From positions 1-33,359 of the forward strand of contig ABYL01000077.1 in NCBI GenBank assembly GCA_000173575.1: 33,359 nt of DNA. The letters run 5' to 3'. Of the stretch, positions 1 to 8,568 are shown piece by piece (position 1 is the first letter of the stretch; every line of letters starts with the position of its first letter). Origin of the DNA: Burkholderia sp. H160. Its GTDB lineage: Bacteria > Pseudomonadota > Gammaproteobacteria > Burkholderiales > Burkholderiaceae. The notes under the pieces were generated by a model that did not search any database, was not told the origin of the DNA, and saw only the letters and a program-made list of their open reading frames with translations. A program made the position numbers and the translations under genes.

Positions 1-162
1 CGGTGTAGCAACATTGGCGCGGCCGTAATCGGCCGACTCTGCGGATTCCCCTTCACGCGCCTGTTTTTTCGCGGTGGAGCGCGCGGGCGTAACGGCTTTG
101 GCCTTGTATTCGTCAGGCGACAAAAGATTGCCGAGCTTGCTGGGGGGAGTAGGCAAAGGCAT
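1..162 (-). CDS. N-terminus of a probable PhoH-family protein (partial, runs off the window start)
   Basis: The minus-strand frame from the ATG at 162 to base 1 is open for 54 codons and begins MPLPTPPSKLGNLLSPDEY, continuing with a charged, Lys/Ala/Glu-rich stretch. A purine-rich ribosome site (GAGGGA) lies about five bases before the ATG. From memory, Burkholderia PhoH-family proteins (a PIN domain followed by a PhoH ATPase domain) start this way and are encoded next to bcp. Only the leader before any domain is visible, so neither the PIN nor the ATPase motif can be checked here. It follows bcp on the same strand but is separated from it by a strong terminator, so it probably has its own promoter. 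The start is well supported. The family assignment is an inference from N-terminal similarity and neighbourhood. Confidence 0.6.
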   Translation of the reverse strand, partial: MPLPTPPSKLGNLLSPDEYKAKAVTPARSTAKKQAREGESAESADYGRANVATP

Positions 163-517
163 GGTTTCCCTCGAAATAATCGGGTCACATATCGTGCGCC
201 GCCCGTCGCATTCTGCCGATGCCCTCATGGGGCACCCAGTTTGCGCGAGGAGACGCGCATTCAGTCTAGAGATGCCGGTTCGCCTGGTTTTCGATAGGCT
301 CCTTGACGGAAGCGCGCGGCCCAATGAACGAACGGTCGCGCGCAATTAAAAAAGCCGCCGCCCCGACATTCGGGGCAAGCGGCTCGACGATGATGCTCTC
401 ATTGCGCCTCACACTCCGAACGGCACCGGTGGATCCGGTCAAGCGGCCGTCAGAGCTGGCGCAGCGGAGAAAAATGTGGGGTGGACTGGCACTCATTGCG
501 GCCCAATATAACGCGCA
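163..517. other. Intergenic region between bcp and the PhoH-like gene
   Basis: These 355 bases hold no convincing gene. The only clear element is the bcp-side terminator at 348-383. Short open frames cross it on both strands (for example 266-496 minus), but they lack ribosome sites and would run through the terminator stem. Bases 163-347 should contain the promoter of the PhoH-like gene, but I do not see a good -35/-10 pair. Confidence 0.6.
348..383 (-). terminator. Rho-independent terminator downstream of bcp
   Basis: Read on the minus strand, an outer GCCG/CGGC helix (380-383 with 354-357) and an inner helix GCCCCGA/TCGGGGC (370-376 with 360-366) are closed by a three-base loop. They are followed directly by six Ts (353-348). 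It ends the bcp transcript, and probably any read-through from the aminoarabinose operon, about 135 bases after the bcp stop. Confidence 0.85.
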
Positions 518-979
518 TCAAAGCGCTTGTACAGCCTCCAGAATGTCGTCGACGTGGCCCGGCACTTTTACGCCTCGCCACTCCTGGCGCAGCACGCCAT
601 CGGCGTCGATCAGGAACGTGGAGCGCTCGATTCCCCGTACCTCTTTGCCATACATTTTCTTCATTTTGATGACGGAAAAGAGGGCGCACAGCGCTTCTTC
701 CGGATCCGAAATTAGCGGGAAGGGCAGTTCGAGCTTGGCCTTGAAGTTGTCGTGCGAGCGCAGGCTGTCGCGCGACACGCCGAGCACTTCCGCGCCGGCC
801 TTCTTGAACTTCGGATACAGATCGCGGAACTGCAGGCCTTCGGTCGTGCAGCCCGGCGTGTTGTCCTTCGGATAGAAATACAGCACCACCTTCTTGCCCC
901 GCAGCTTTGACAGCGTGAGCTCGCCGCCCGTCGCGGCGGCGGTGAAGTCGGGGATGGGTTGGTCGACTGCGATGGACAC
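518..979 (-). CDS. bcp: Peroxiredoxin of the Bcp/PrxQ family (thioredoxin-dependent thiol peroxidase)
   Basis: A 153-residue cytoplasmic AhpC/TSA-fold protein that reduces hydrogen peroxide and organic or lipid hydroperoxides. The peroxidatic motif is DNTPGCTTEG with the catalytic Cys at residue 44. The length matches the family (E. coli Bcp about 156). The resolving Cys five residues downstream in E. coli Bcp (Cys50) is Leu49 here. The only other Cys is Cys98, which aligns with the non-resolving third Cys of E. coli Bcp, so this looks like a 1-Cys-type member. A GGAGA ribosome site precedes the ATG. It lies 121 bases after arnD on the same strand with no terminator seen between, so partial co-transcription with the arn operon is possible. 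trxA, a plausible reductant source, is elsewhere in the window. Confidence 0.95.
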   Translation of the reverse strand: MSIAVDQPIPDFTAAATGGELTLSKLRGKKVVLYFYPKDNTPGCTTEGLQFRDLYPKFKKAGAEVLGVSRDSLRSHDNFKAKLELPFPLISDPEEALCALFSVIKMKKMYGKEVRGIERSTFLIDADGVLRQEWRGVKVPGHVDDILEAVQAL

Positions 980-1100
980 GAGGTTCTCCGGTTGTTGGGG
1001 CCGACGTCGCCAGGTGTCGCGGCGTCGGCTGGTCTGTCGTCGAGGTTGCTGTTCGGAACACGGACGGCGTGCTTTCTGACGACTTCCGCGCCGCGGCCCT

Positions 1101-1994
1101 TCAGGGCTGGACGATCAACTCGCCGGAGCGCCCCGGAATTTCACCCCACGTAACAGGGTACGATGGCAGCGTGTCGCGGTCTAGCGTCGCGTAGTAATCG
1201 CCCATCGTCGCGAACGTGTGGCCCTGCGCGCGCCAGCCTTCGAGCAGTTGTTCGAACACCGGCGCGAGCTTCTGTCCTTCGAGTTCCGCGTGCAGCGTGA
1301 ACACCTGGTCGTGCGGGTTCTTTTCAGTCTGCTTGAGCATCCACGCAGCGACGTTGTGCGTGTCGACACCGTCGACACCGAGCACTTCGTCTAGCGTCGG
1401 CAGCGTGGTCGGCATCTGCACGTGCTTGAGCGTCTTGCCGTTCACCACCGGCAGATACGGCGAGTGGCCGCGACCGTCGGACGCGTAGCGCATGCCCCAC
1501 GCGTCGATCTGCTCGAACGCGTGGGCGTTCATCTGCCAGCCCGCCGCGCCGTGCGTGACGGGCGGCGCGCCGAATACTTCGATGAAGCGCGCGTGGCTCT
1601 GCTGCATCTGAGCGACCGTCCACGCGCGATCTTTGGCGCGCACATTGTCCTGCCAGTACACGTGATCCCACGTATGGATGCCGCACTCGAAGCCGGCTTC
1701 GTGGATCGCGCGCATCTCGGCCGCGGCCTTCGCACCAATGTCCGGACCGGGCAGCAGCACGCCGTACATCAGCTGCTTCACGCCGTAATGCTCGACCACC
1801 GACGTGCGCGACACCTTCTTCAGAAAGCCCGGCCGCAACACGCGGCGCATCGCCCAACCGGTGTGGTCGGGCCCGAGGCTGAAGAGGAAGGTGGCGCGCG
1901 CCTTGAAGCGGTCGAAGATGCGCGCGAGATTCGGCACGCCTTCGCGGGTGCCGCGCAGCGTGTCGACGTCGATCTTCAGGACGATGCGAGCCAA
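1101..1994 (-). CDS. arnD: 4-deoxy-4-formamido-L-arabinose-phosphoundecaprenol deformylase ArnD
   Basis: A 297-residue NodB/polysaccharide-deacetylase-fold hydrolase that removes the formyl group from undecaprenyl-phosphate-Ara4FN, giving the donor that ArnT uses on lipid A. Metal-binding and catalytic motifs are visible: IDVDT (Asp9, Asp11) near the N-terminus and HTWDH (His107, His111). The start is a TTG at 1994, giving MARIVLKIDVDT. An AAGGG site lies in front of it, immediately after the TAA of the preceding decarboxylase gene. Ten bases separate the two genes. The open frame continues upstream into that gene, but the extension is arginine-rich out-of-frame sequence, so the TTG is preferred. 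It is the last gene of the L-Ara4N operon. Confidence 0.93.
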   Translation of the reverse strand: MARIVLKIDVDTLRGTREGVPNLARIFDRFKARATFLFSLGPDHTGWAMRRVLRPGFLKKVSRTSVVEHYGVKQLMYGVLLPGPDIGAKAAAEMRAIHEAGFECGIHTWDHVYWQDNVRAKDRAWTVAQMQQSHARFIEVFGAPPVTHGAAGWQMNAHAFEQIDAWGMRYASDGRGHSPYLPVVNGKTLKHVQMPTTLPTLDEVLGVDGVDTHNVAAWMLKQTEKNPHDQVFTLHAELEGQKLAPVFEQLLEGWRAQGHTFATMGDYYATLDRDTLPSYPVTWGEIPGRSGELIVQP

Positions 1995-2004
1995 GGAAGC
2001 GCCC

Positions 2005-3051
2005 TTATTGCTGTTCGACGAGTGCGCGGGCTTCCGCGACGTGGCCGCGATACGCTTCGAAAATCTTGCGCAGCGCTTCGTCGAAAGTCGACGTGGGTGC
2101 CCAGCCGAGTTCCTGCTTCGTGTTGTCGATCTTCGGCACCCGGTTCTGCACGTCCTGGTAGCCGTTGCCGTAGTACGCGCCCGACGACGTTTCGACCAGC
2201 TGCACCTGCTTGGCCGAATCGGCGTATTCGGGGAATTCGGCCGCGAGTGCCAGCATCTTGTGCGCGAGCTCACGCACCGAGAAGTTGTTGGTCGGGTTGC
2301 CGATGTTGTAGATCTTGCCGGTGGCGACGCCGTTCTTGTTCTCGATGATCTTCATCAGCGCGCTGATGCCGTCGTCGATATCCGTGAACGCGCGCTTCTG
2401 GGCGCCGCCGTCGACGAGGCTGATGTTCTCGCCGCGCACGATATGGCCGAGGAACTGCGTGACCACGCGCGAGCTACCTTCCTTCGGCGTGTAGATCGAG
2501 TCAAGGCCCGGGCCGATCCAGTTGAACGGACGGAACAGCGTGAAGTTCAGGCCTTCCATGCCATAGCCCCAGATCACGCGGTCCATCAGCTGCTTCGAGC
2601 ACGCGTAGATCCAGCGCGGCTTGTTGATCGGGCCGTACGACAGCTGCGATTCTTCCGGATCGAACTGCTCGTCCGTGCACATGCCGTAGACCTCGGAGGT
2701 CGACGGAAACACGAGGTGCTTGCCGTACTTGACGGCCGAACGCACGATCGGCAGGTTCGCCTCGAAGTCGAGTTCGAACACGCGCAGCGGCTGCTTCACG
2801 TAGGTGGCGGGCGTGGCGATCGCGACGAGCGGCAGGATCACATCGCACTTCTTGATGTGATATTCGACCCACTCCTTGTTGATCGTGATGTCGCCTTCGA
2901 AGAAGTGCATCCGCTCATGATTGACGAGGTCGCCGAGACGTTCGGTCTGCATGTCCATCCCGAACACTTCCCAGTCGGTCGTTTCGAGAATGCGTTTGGA
3001 CAGGTGATGGCCGATGAAGCCATTCACACCCAGAATCAGGACTTTTTTCAT
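2005..3051 (-). CDS. arnA: UDP-glucuronate decarboxylase (stand-alone C-terminal half of ArnA)
   Basis: A 348-residue extended SDR/NAD-dependent epimerase-fold enzyme. It oxidatively decarboxylates UDP-GlcA to the UDP-4-ketopentose that ArnB aminates. The N-terminal NAD motif is GVNGFIGHHL (residues 8-17). The catalytic set STSEVYGM (Ser119, Glu120) and YACSK (Tyr149, Lys153) is present, followed by a long match to the ArnA decarboxylase domain (LFRPFNWIGPGLD). In E. coli this activity is fused to the formyltransferase; here it is a separate gene. The ATG overlaps the stop of the formyltransferase gene by four bases (ATGA, 3048-3051), which implies translational coupling and coordinated amounts of the two activities. 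Confidence 0.94.
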   Translation of the reverse strand: MKKVLILGVNGFIGHHLSKRILETTDWEVFGMDMQTERLGDLVNHERMHFFEGDITINKEWVEYHIKKCDVILPLVAIATPATYVKQPLRVFELDFEANLPIVRSAVKYGKHLVFPSTSEVYGMCTDEQFDPEESQLSYGPINKPRWIYACSKQLMDRVIWGYGMEGLNFTLFRPFNWIGPGLDSIYTPKEGSSRVVTQFLGHIVRGENISLVDGGAQKRAFTDIDDGISALMKIIENKNGVATGKIYNIGNPTNNFSVRELAHKMLALAAEFPEYADSAKQVQLVETSSGAYYGNGYQDVQNRVPKIDNTKQELGWAPTSTFDEALRKIFEAYRGHVAEARALVEQQ

Positions 3052-3977
3052 GAATGAGATTGGATGAGCTGGGCGAATTCCGCCGGACTGACGGCAGTCT
3101 CGCCGCCGTCGTGCTGGTGTCGCAATTCGTGGATGTTGATCGCGCGGCCGTCGCCGCAGATCGCGAAAACGGCATTATCGCTTACGTGCAGGCCCGGGGG
3201 CAAATCCGAGCGGAGGGCGCCGGGCGGGGCGAGACGCGCGCGCGCGACGATGAAACGCCGGCCGTCAATGTCCGTGAACGCGCCCGGATACGGCGGCGCG
3301 ACCGCGCGGATCAGGTTGTAGACCTGCTGCGCGGGCTGGTTCCAGTCGATGCGGCCGTCTTCCGGTTTGCGTCCACCGTAGTAGCTGCCGTGCGCGAGAT
3401 CGTTCGGCAGATGCGGCGCCTCGCCTGCGAGCAGCGCCGGCAGCACGCGCCAGAGCGTCTGCTCGGCGGCGACGGTGACCTTGTCGAACACCTGCGCGGC
3501 GGTGTCGTCGGGCAGGATCGGCACCGGTGTCTGCGCGATGATCGCGCCCGCGTCGGGCTTCGCGGCCATCTCGTGCAGCGTCGCGCCGGTTTCGTGCTCG
3601 CCGTTGAGCACCGCCCAGTTGGTCGGCACGCGGCCGCGGTATTTCGGCAGCAGCGAACCGTGCATGTTGTAAGCGCCCCGTGCGGCAATCGCGAGCAGGT
3701 CGGGCGGCAACATGTGGCGGTAGTAGAACGAGAAGATGAAGTCCGGCCGCGCGGCGCTCACCGCGGCGCGCAGTTCCGGGCTCTTCGGATCGGCCGGCGT
3801 GACCACGGCGATACCGTGCTCCGCCGCCACCGATGCCACGCTGCCAAACCAGATGTTCTCACTCGGGTTGTCTTCGTGCGTGACGACGAGCGCCACGTCG
3901 ACGCCGCGCGCGAGCAGCACCTGCAGGCACCGCACCCCGACATTGTGATACGCGAATACGACGGCGCGCGGTTTCAT
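3048..3977 (-). CDS. UDP-Ara4N formyltransferase (stand-alone N-terminal half of ArnA)
   Basis: A 309-residue methionyl-tRNA-formyltransferase-like enzyme that N-formylates UDP-L-Ara4N using 10-formyl-tetrahydrofolate. The hallmark segment GAYNMHGSLLPKYRGR holds catalytic Asn104 and His106, and Asp142 lies in KPDAGAI. These correspond to Asn102, His104 and Asp140 of E. coli ArnA. FSFYYRHML upstream is also typical of ArnA rather than of tRNA formyltransferase. The length fits the isolated domain. It overlaps arnC upstream (ATGA at 3974-3977) and the decarboxylase downstream (ATGA at 3048-3051), so it sits in a coupled three-gene block. Other members of the formyltransferase superfamily are unlikely given the operon and the ArnA-like residues. 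Confidence 0.93.
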   Translation of the reverse strand: MKPRAVVFAYHNVGVRCLQVLLARGVDVALVVTHEDNPSENIWFGSVASVAAEHGIAVVTPADPKSPELRAAVSAARPDFIFSFYYRHMLPPDLLAIAARGAYNMHGSLLPKYRGRVPTNWAVLNGEHETGATLHEMAAKPDAGAIIAQTPVPILPDDTAAQVFDKVTVAAEQTLWRVLPALLAGEAPHLPNDLAHGSYYGGRKPEDGRIDWNQPAQQVYNLIRAVAPPYPGAFTDIDGRRFIVARARLAPPGALRSDLPPGLHVSDNAVFAICGDGRAINIHELRHQHDGGETAVSPAEFAQLIQSHS

Positions 3978-5017
3978 GGATTGCGCCCCTGATCGGCGAC
4001 CGGCACCGGCTGCACACCCTGCACGACGGTCTGACGCGGCGCTTCGGCGATGGCCGCGCCGTCGCGTTCTTCGAGAATGGTCTGCACGAGGTAACGCGGC
4101 CGCGCACGCACCTGCTGATAGATCCGGCCGATGTACTCACCGAGTAGGCCGAGCGCGAAGATGATCACGCCGAGCAGGAAGAACGTGATTGCAAACAGCG
4201 TGAACACACCTTGCACTTCCGCGCCGATGATGAAGCGGCGAATCAGCAGCAGGACGAACAGCGCAGCGGAGCCCAGCGACAGGATCACGCCGATGAACGA
4301 CAACCATTGCAGCGGCACCACCGAGAAGCCGGTGACGAGGTCGAAATTCAGACGGATCAGCGAGTACAGCGAGTACTTCGATTCGCCTGCGAAGCGTTCT
4401 TCGTGCGCGACCTCGATTTCCACCGGATTCTGCGCGAACGTGTACGCGAGCGCCGGAATGAACGTGTTGATTTCGCCGCAGCGATTGATCGTATCGATGA
4501 TGTGACGGCTGTACGCACGCAGCATGCAGCCCTGGTCGGTCATCTTGATGCGCGTGATGCGCTCACGCAGATGATTCATCGCGCGCGATGCCTTGCGGCG
4601 CCACAGGCTGTCCTGACGCTGCCGACGGATCGTGCCGACGTAGTCGAAGCCCTCGCGCATCTTCGAAACGAGCTTGCCGATTTCCTCGGGCGGATTCTGC
4701 AGGTCGGCGTCGAGCGTGATCACGATGTCGCCGCGCGACTGCTCGAAGCCCGCGAGGATCGCCATATGCTGGCCGTAGTTGCCGTTCAGCAGGATCACGC
4801 GCGTCGTGTCGGGGCGCGCGCGGAACTGCTCGGCGAGCAGCGCGGCGGATTTGTCGCGGCTGCCGTCGTTGATGAAGATCACTTCATAACCGGTGCCGAG
4901 CGCGTCGAGCGCCGGATAGAGGCGCGCGAACAGCGCGGCCAGTCCGGCTTCCTCGTTGTACACCGGAATGATGATCGACACTTCCGGTGCGACGGCGCGA
5001 TGTTCCGAATAAGTCAT
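3974..5017 (-). CDS. arnC: Undecaprenyl-phosphate Ara4FN transferase ArnC (GT2 glycosyltransferase)
   Basis: An inner-membrane family 2 glycosyltransferase that moves Ara4FN from UDP to undecaprenyl phosphate. The N-terminal catalytic domain begins VSIIIPVYNEE and contains the nucleotide-sugar DXD-type motif LDADLQNPPEE. Two strongly hydrophobic segments follow near the C-terminus (around WLSFIGVILSLGSAALFVLLL and TFFLLGVIIFALGLLGEYIG), which is the usual topology of ArnC/DPM1-like enzymes. A GTG at 5023 is in frame directly after the arnB stop. The ATG at 5017 is preferred because the GGAAAG site is nine bases before it but only three before the GTG. The GTG form would be 349 residues and the ATG form 347. 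Confidence 0.93.
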   Translation of the reverse strand: MTYSEHRAVAPEVSIIIPVYNEEAGLAALFARLYPALDALGTGYEVIFINDGSRDKSAALLAEQFRARPDTTRVILLNGNYGQHMAILAGFEQSRGDIVITLDADLQNPPEEIGKLVSKMREGFDYVGTIRRQRQDSLWRRKASRAMNHLRERITRIKMTDQGCMLRAYSRHIIDTINRCGEINTFIPALAYTFAQNPVEIEVAHEERFAGESKYSLYSLIRLNFDLVTGFSVVPLQWLSFIGVILSLGSAALFVLLLIRRFIIGAEVQGVFTLFAITFFLLGVIIFALGLLGEYIGRIYQQVRARPRYLVQTILEERDGAAIAEAPRQTVVQGVQPVPVADQGRNP

Positions 5018-5023
5018 GTCCAC

Positions 5024-6175
5024 TTACTTTCCGTAGTGTTCGCAAATTTCATTGACCGCACGGACCACGCGCTCGACGTCGCCTTCGTTCATCAGCGTGA
5101 AGAGCGGCAGCGTGACGGTGGTGGCGCCGAAGCGCTCCGCGTGCGGAAACATGCCTTCCTTGAAGCCGCGCGCGCGGTACAGGGAAAACAGGTGCAGCGC
5201 GGGGTAGTGCACGCCCGAGCCGATGCCGCGTTCTTTCAACTCGCCCATGAAGCCGGCGCGGTCGATCGACAGTTTTTCGAGCGGCAGCGTGATCTGGAAC
5301 ATGTGCCAGTTGCTGTTTTCGAAGTCCGGGACCGGCAGGCCGACGCCCAGCTTGACGGCCGCGCCGCCTTCGAACTGCGCGAAGTACGCGCGCGCGAGCT
5401 TTTTGCGCTGCGCGATGAAGCGTGCGAGATGGGGCATCTGGCCGAGGCCGACGCGCGCGGCGACGTCGGTCAGGTTGTACTTGCCGCCGAGCACGTCGCA
5501 GTCCATGCCGTCGAAGCCGGTGCGCGTGATGCCCTGCAGGCGGTACTTCTGGGCGAGCAGCGCTTCTTCCTCGTTGTTCAGCACCAGCGCGCCGCCTTCG
5601 ATCGACGTCAGGTTCTTGTTCGCGTGGAAGCTGAACGACACGATGTCGCCGAGCTTGCCGATGCGCTCGCCGTTCCAGGTGGAGCCGAACGCCTGCGCGG
5701 CGTCTTCGATCACGCGCAGCTTGTGCGCGCGGGCGATCGCGTACAGGCGGTCCATGTCGACCGGGAGGCCGGACAGGTACACCGGCAGCAGCGCCTTGGT
5801 GCGCGGCGTGATCGCTTTTTCGAGCAGGTCGAGATCGATGTTACGCGTGACCGGGTCGATGTCGGCGAACACTGGCGTCGCGCCGGTTTCGAGGATCACG
5901 TTGCAGGTCGACACCCAGGTGGCCGGCGTCGTGATGACTTCGTCGCCGGGACCGACACCGGCGATGCGCAGGCCGATTTCGAGCGTTGCGGTGCCGGAAT
6001 TGAAGGTGCGCACCGGACGGCCGCCGCAGAACTCGGAGAGCGCGGCCTCGAACTTCTGGTTCTGCGGTCCGGTGGTGATCCAGCCGGAACGCAGCACGTC
6101 GGCGACGCCCTGGATCGTTTCCTCATCGATCTCGGGTTTGACAAACGGCAAAAACGGGACTTTTGACTGGCTCAT
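5024..6175 (-). CDS. arnB: UDP-4-amino-4-deoxy-L-arabinose aminotransferase ArnB
   Basis: A 383-residue PLP enzyme of the DegT/DnrJ/EryC1 family that transfers an amino group from glutamate to the UDP-4-ketopentose. The PLP lysine is Lys187 in SFHANKNLTSIEGG, and Asp158 in VIEDAA is the usual pyridine-nitrogen ligand. The SGWITTGP and YNLTD segments match ArnB. The start MSQSKVPFLPF at 6175 is chosen because an 18-residue upstream in-frame extension (to 6229) is unlike the family. The ribosome site is weak. The stop abuts the arnC start region, so the two are probably coupled. A 175-base gap upstream separates it from the flippase gene, the largest gap inside the operon, so a secondary promoter there is possible. 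Confidence 0.94.
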   Translation of the reverse strand: MSQSKVPFLPFVKPEIDEETIQGVADVLRSGWITTGPQNQKFEAALSEFCGGRPVRTFNSGTATLEIGLRIAGVGPGDEVITTPATWVSTCNVILETGATPVFADIDPVTRNIDLDLLEKAITPRTKALLPVYLSGLPVDMDRLYAIARAHKLRVIEDAAQAFGSTWNGERIGKLGDIVSFSFHANKNLTSIEGGALVLNNEEEALLAQKYRLQGITRTGFDGMDCDVLGGKYNLTDVAARVGLGQMPHLARFIAQRKKLARAYFAQFEGGAAVKLGVGLPVPDFENSNWHMFQITLPLEKLSIDRAGFMGELKERGIGSGVHYPALHLFSLYRARGFKEGMFPHAERFGATTVTLPLFTLMNEGDVERVVRAVNEICEHYGK

Positions 6176-6350
6176 GAATGCATCGCTCGATTGAAAGGGG
6201 TGCGGCCCGACGGGCGCGAAGTAAACCACAAACTACGCGCAAACCCAAGGCCGCCGCAAAAAAAGACGCAACCGGGCAGCTTACGGCGGCTAACCTTACG
6301 TCAGGCTTAGGCGGCTCGTGCGCCGTCCGGGTTCCTGGGCGGTGCGGCGT

Positions 6351-6722
6351 TTAGCTGCGCGCGAGCACGACCACGCCGATCAGGATGATGCCGATGCCGA
6401 CCAGCTTCTGCACCGACATCACTTCGCCGAACAGGTACCACGCGGCAATCGCATTGACGACGTAGCCGAGCGACAGCATCGGATAGGCGATCGACACGTC
6501 CACGCGCGACAGCCCGATGATCCACACCGCGACGCTGACCACGTAGCAGGCGAGCCCGCCGATGATCGGCGGCTGGGTCGCCAGCTTGAAGCCGATGGGC
6601 AGGATGTTCGCACGGGTGAATTCGAAGTGTCCAACGGCATTCGTGCCGGCCTTGAGCAGCAGTTGCGCGCCGGCGTTCAGCGTGACGCCGGCGAGGATAC
6701 AGAAGAGGGAAATCGGGTTCAT
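6351..6722 (-). CDS. SMR/EamA-type small membrane protein, candidate undecaprenyl-phosphate-Ara4N flippase
   Basis: A 123-residue protein with four predicted transmembrane helices and the small-multidrug-resistance fold (YPMLSLGYVVNAIAAWYLFGE, then a final hydrophobic helix IGIIILIGVVVLAR). The first helix lacks the conserved proton-coupling Glu of drug-exporting SMR proteins such as EmrE, as expected for ArnE/ArnF-like flippases. Its place between arnT and arnB suggests it moves undecaprenyl-phosphate-Ara4N to the periplasmic face. Enterobacteria use an ArnE/ArnF pair; only one such gene is seen here, so it may work as a homodimer or with a partner elsewhere. It starts 24 bases after the arnT stop. 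Function is inferred from context and fold. Confidence 0.82.
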   Translation of the reverse strand: MNPISLFCILAGVTLNAGAQLLLKAGTNAVGHFEFTRANILPIGFKLATQPPIIGGLACYVVSVAVWIIGLSRVDVSIAYPMLSLGYVVNAIAAWYLFGEVMSVQKLVGIGIILIGVVVLARS

Positions 6723-6746
6723 CGAACGGTCCGGTTCTCGAAATGG

Positions 6747-8492
6747 TTATGGCTTTGTCGCGGGCGTGGGGGCGGCGGCCGGAGCTGCGTCGGCGAGCGG
6801 CTTCATCACCACCACACGACGCGGGTCGCGCGCGATCACCTGCATCGGCACGCCTTGCTTGGCCAGACGGTCGTAGGTCGGCGGCGGGATCAGCGCGAGC
6901 GCGTAGCGATCGGCCTTCCAGCGCTCGATCCAGGCGTCGAGCGTCGGCACCCATTTTTGCGGCTCGACGGAGACGCCGAACGCGAGCTCGTCCGGGTGCG
7001 CGACCATGATCATCGTGTGGCCGACGTAGAACGGCAGCGTATGGTCGAGCACGCCGACCGAGTAGAACGGCGTGTCGGGCGGCAGTTTCGCGAGCTCGGC
7101 CTTGATCGCGGGCGCGAGCGGCGCGCCGGAACTCAGGCGCCCGAACACGTCGTGGCCGGTACCGGCGATCGTGCCGAGCAGCAACCAGCCCGCGCCGAAC
7201 GCGGCAAGGCTGCCGAAGCCGACCCGGGTGTCGGCGCCCATGCCGCCCTGGCCGCGGCGGTTCAGCCATAGCGCGAACAGCGTGAGCACGAACGCGACGG
7301 CCAGTGCGGCAAGCACCCATACACGGTACGCGACGTACAACTCGGTCGGATTGCGCTGGGACCCAAAACGCGGCAGGAACAGCGCCGCGAACGCGGCGAC
7401 CACGAAAAACAGCGCATATCCGACCAGATGCCGGCGCCACTGCTCGCGTGTGACGAGCGGCAGATACATGCCGATCAGCATCGCGATCGGCGGCGCGATC
7501 GGCAGGGTGTAGGACAGCAGTTTCGAGTGCGAGACGCTGAAGAACAGGAAGATGAAGACGATCCACGTGAGCATCAGCGTGACGGGCGCGAAGCCGTTCG
7601 GCTGGCGCGGCAGGCGCCACGCGTGGCGCAGGCTTTGCACGGTCACCGACAGCCACGGGAGGAAGCCCACCAGCAATACCGGCACGAAGTAGTAGAACGG
7701 GCCGGGGCGATTCTGCTCGGGCGTCAGATAGCGCTTGAACTGCTGGACGATGAAGAAGAAGTTCAGGAATTCCGGATTGCGTTGCTGTACGAGCACGAAC
7801 CACGGCGACACGATCGCGAAAAAGACGATCAGACCGCTCACCAGATGCAGGCGCTTCCAGAGCGCCCAGTCGCGCGCGATCAGCGTGTAGAGCACCAGCA
7901 CCGCGCCCGGCAGGATCAGCCCGACCAGGCCCTTGGACAGCACGGCCAGCGCCATCGACGCCCAGCACACCCACATCCAGCCGCGCGAGCACGAGGGCCG
8001 CAGGTTGGGGCGCTGCGCGAGCAGCAGCGCGCACAGCGTGAGCGCCATCCAGAACGACAGGCCCATGTCGAGCGTGTTGAAGTGGCCCATCAGGTTCCAG
8101 TACGGCGAGCAGGCGAGCACGAGGGCAGCGAACACGCCGGTCGCCGCGTTGAACACGCGCGCGCCCGTGAAGCCGATCAGCAGCACGCCGGCGAACCCTG
8201 TCAGCGCGGTGTAAAGGCGCGCCTGCCATTCGCCGATGCCGAACCATGCGAACGTCAGCGCGTTCGCCCAGGTTTGCAGCGGCGGCTTCTCGAAATATTT
8301 GTAGGCGTTGTAGCGCGGCGTGATCCAGTCGCCGGTCAGGAACATTTCGCGCGCCATTTCGGCGTAGCGGCCTTCGTCGCTCGGCAGCAGATGGCGCCAG
8401 CCGAGCGGCACGAACCAGATCACGGCGAGAACCAGCACCAGCAACAGGAGCGCGGTGCGGTTGAGCGGTAGCCTCGACGGCGTATCGTTCAT
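6747..8492 (-). CDS. arnT: Lipid A 4-amino-4-deoxy-L-arabinose transferase ArnT (GT-C, PMT family)
   Basis: A 581-residue polytopic inner-membrane glycosyltransferase that transfers L-Ara4N from undecaprenyl phosphate to lipid A, lowering negative charge and giving polymyxin resistance. After one N-terminal helix, the first periplasmic loop holds the signature SDEGRYAEMAREM (Asp39, Glu40) and YFEKPPLQTW (Glu68), matching the catalytic acidic residues of characterised ArnT enzymes. Many hydrophobic helices follow, and a soluble C-terminal part ends in an Ala/Pro-rich tail. The ATG at 8492 is preferred over the TTG three codons upstream because the AAGG ribosome site is nine bases before the ATG. 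It is the second gene of the operon. Confidence 0.93.
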   Translation of the reverse strand: MNDTPSRLPLNRTALLLLVLVLAVIWFVPLGWRHLLPSDEGRYAEMAREMFLTGDWITPRYNAYKYFEKPPLQTWANALTFAWFGIGEWQARLYTALTGFAGVLLIGFTGARVFNAATGVFAALVLACSPYWNLMGHFNTLDMGLSFWMALTLCALLLAQRPNLRPSCSRGWMWVCWASMALAVLSKGLVGLILPGAVLVLYTLIARDWALWKRLHLVSGLIVFFAIVSPWFVLVQQRNPEFLNFFFIVQQFKRYLTPEQNRPGPFYYFVPVLLVGFLPWLSVTVQSLRHAWRLPRQPNGFAPVTLMLTWIVFIFLFFSVSHSKLLSYTLPIAPPIAMLIGMYLPLVTREQWRRHLVGYALFFVVAAFAALFLPRFGSQRNPTELYVAYRVWVLAALAVAFVLTLFALWLNRRGQGGMGADTRVGFGSLAAFGAGWLLLGTIAGTGHDVFGRLSSGAPLAPAIKAELAKLPPDTPFYSVGVLDHTLPFYVGHTMIMVAHPDELAFGVSVEPQKWVPTLDAWIERWKADRYALALIPPPTYDRLAKQGVPMQVIARDPRRVVVMKPLADAAPAAAPTPATKP

Positions 8493-8568
8493 GAATTTCA
8501 ACCTTTTGTTATTGACAGCGTGCGCACGGGCGCGGCGCTGGGGTCCGGAACGGGGGCGGTCAGCGCGC

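Noticed and set aside
266-496. A 76-codon minus-strand frame between bcp and the PhoH-like gene
   Set aside because: It reads straight through the intrinsic terminator at 348-383 and has no ribosome site.
1804-3057. A 417-codon plus-strand frame opposite the UDP-GlcA decarboxylase
   Set aside because: Antisense shadow with Val/Asp/Arg-rich composition and no ribosome site.
4211-6166. A 651-codon open frame on the plus strand opposite arnC and arnB
   Set aside because: High GC at third codon positions makes antisense frames stay open. Its product is Arg/Ala/Asp/Val-rich with no domain, while the minus strand encodes two clear enzymes.
6307-8247. A 646-codon minus-strand frame overlapping arnT and the SMR gene
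   Set aside because: Out-of-frame reading of two membrane-protein genes; Arg/Ala-rich instead of hydrophobic.
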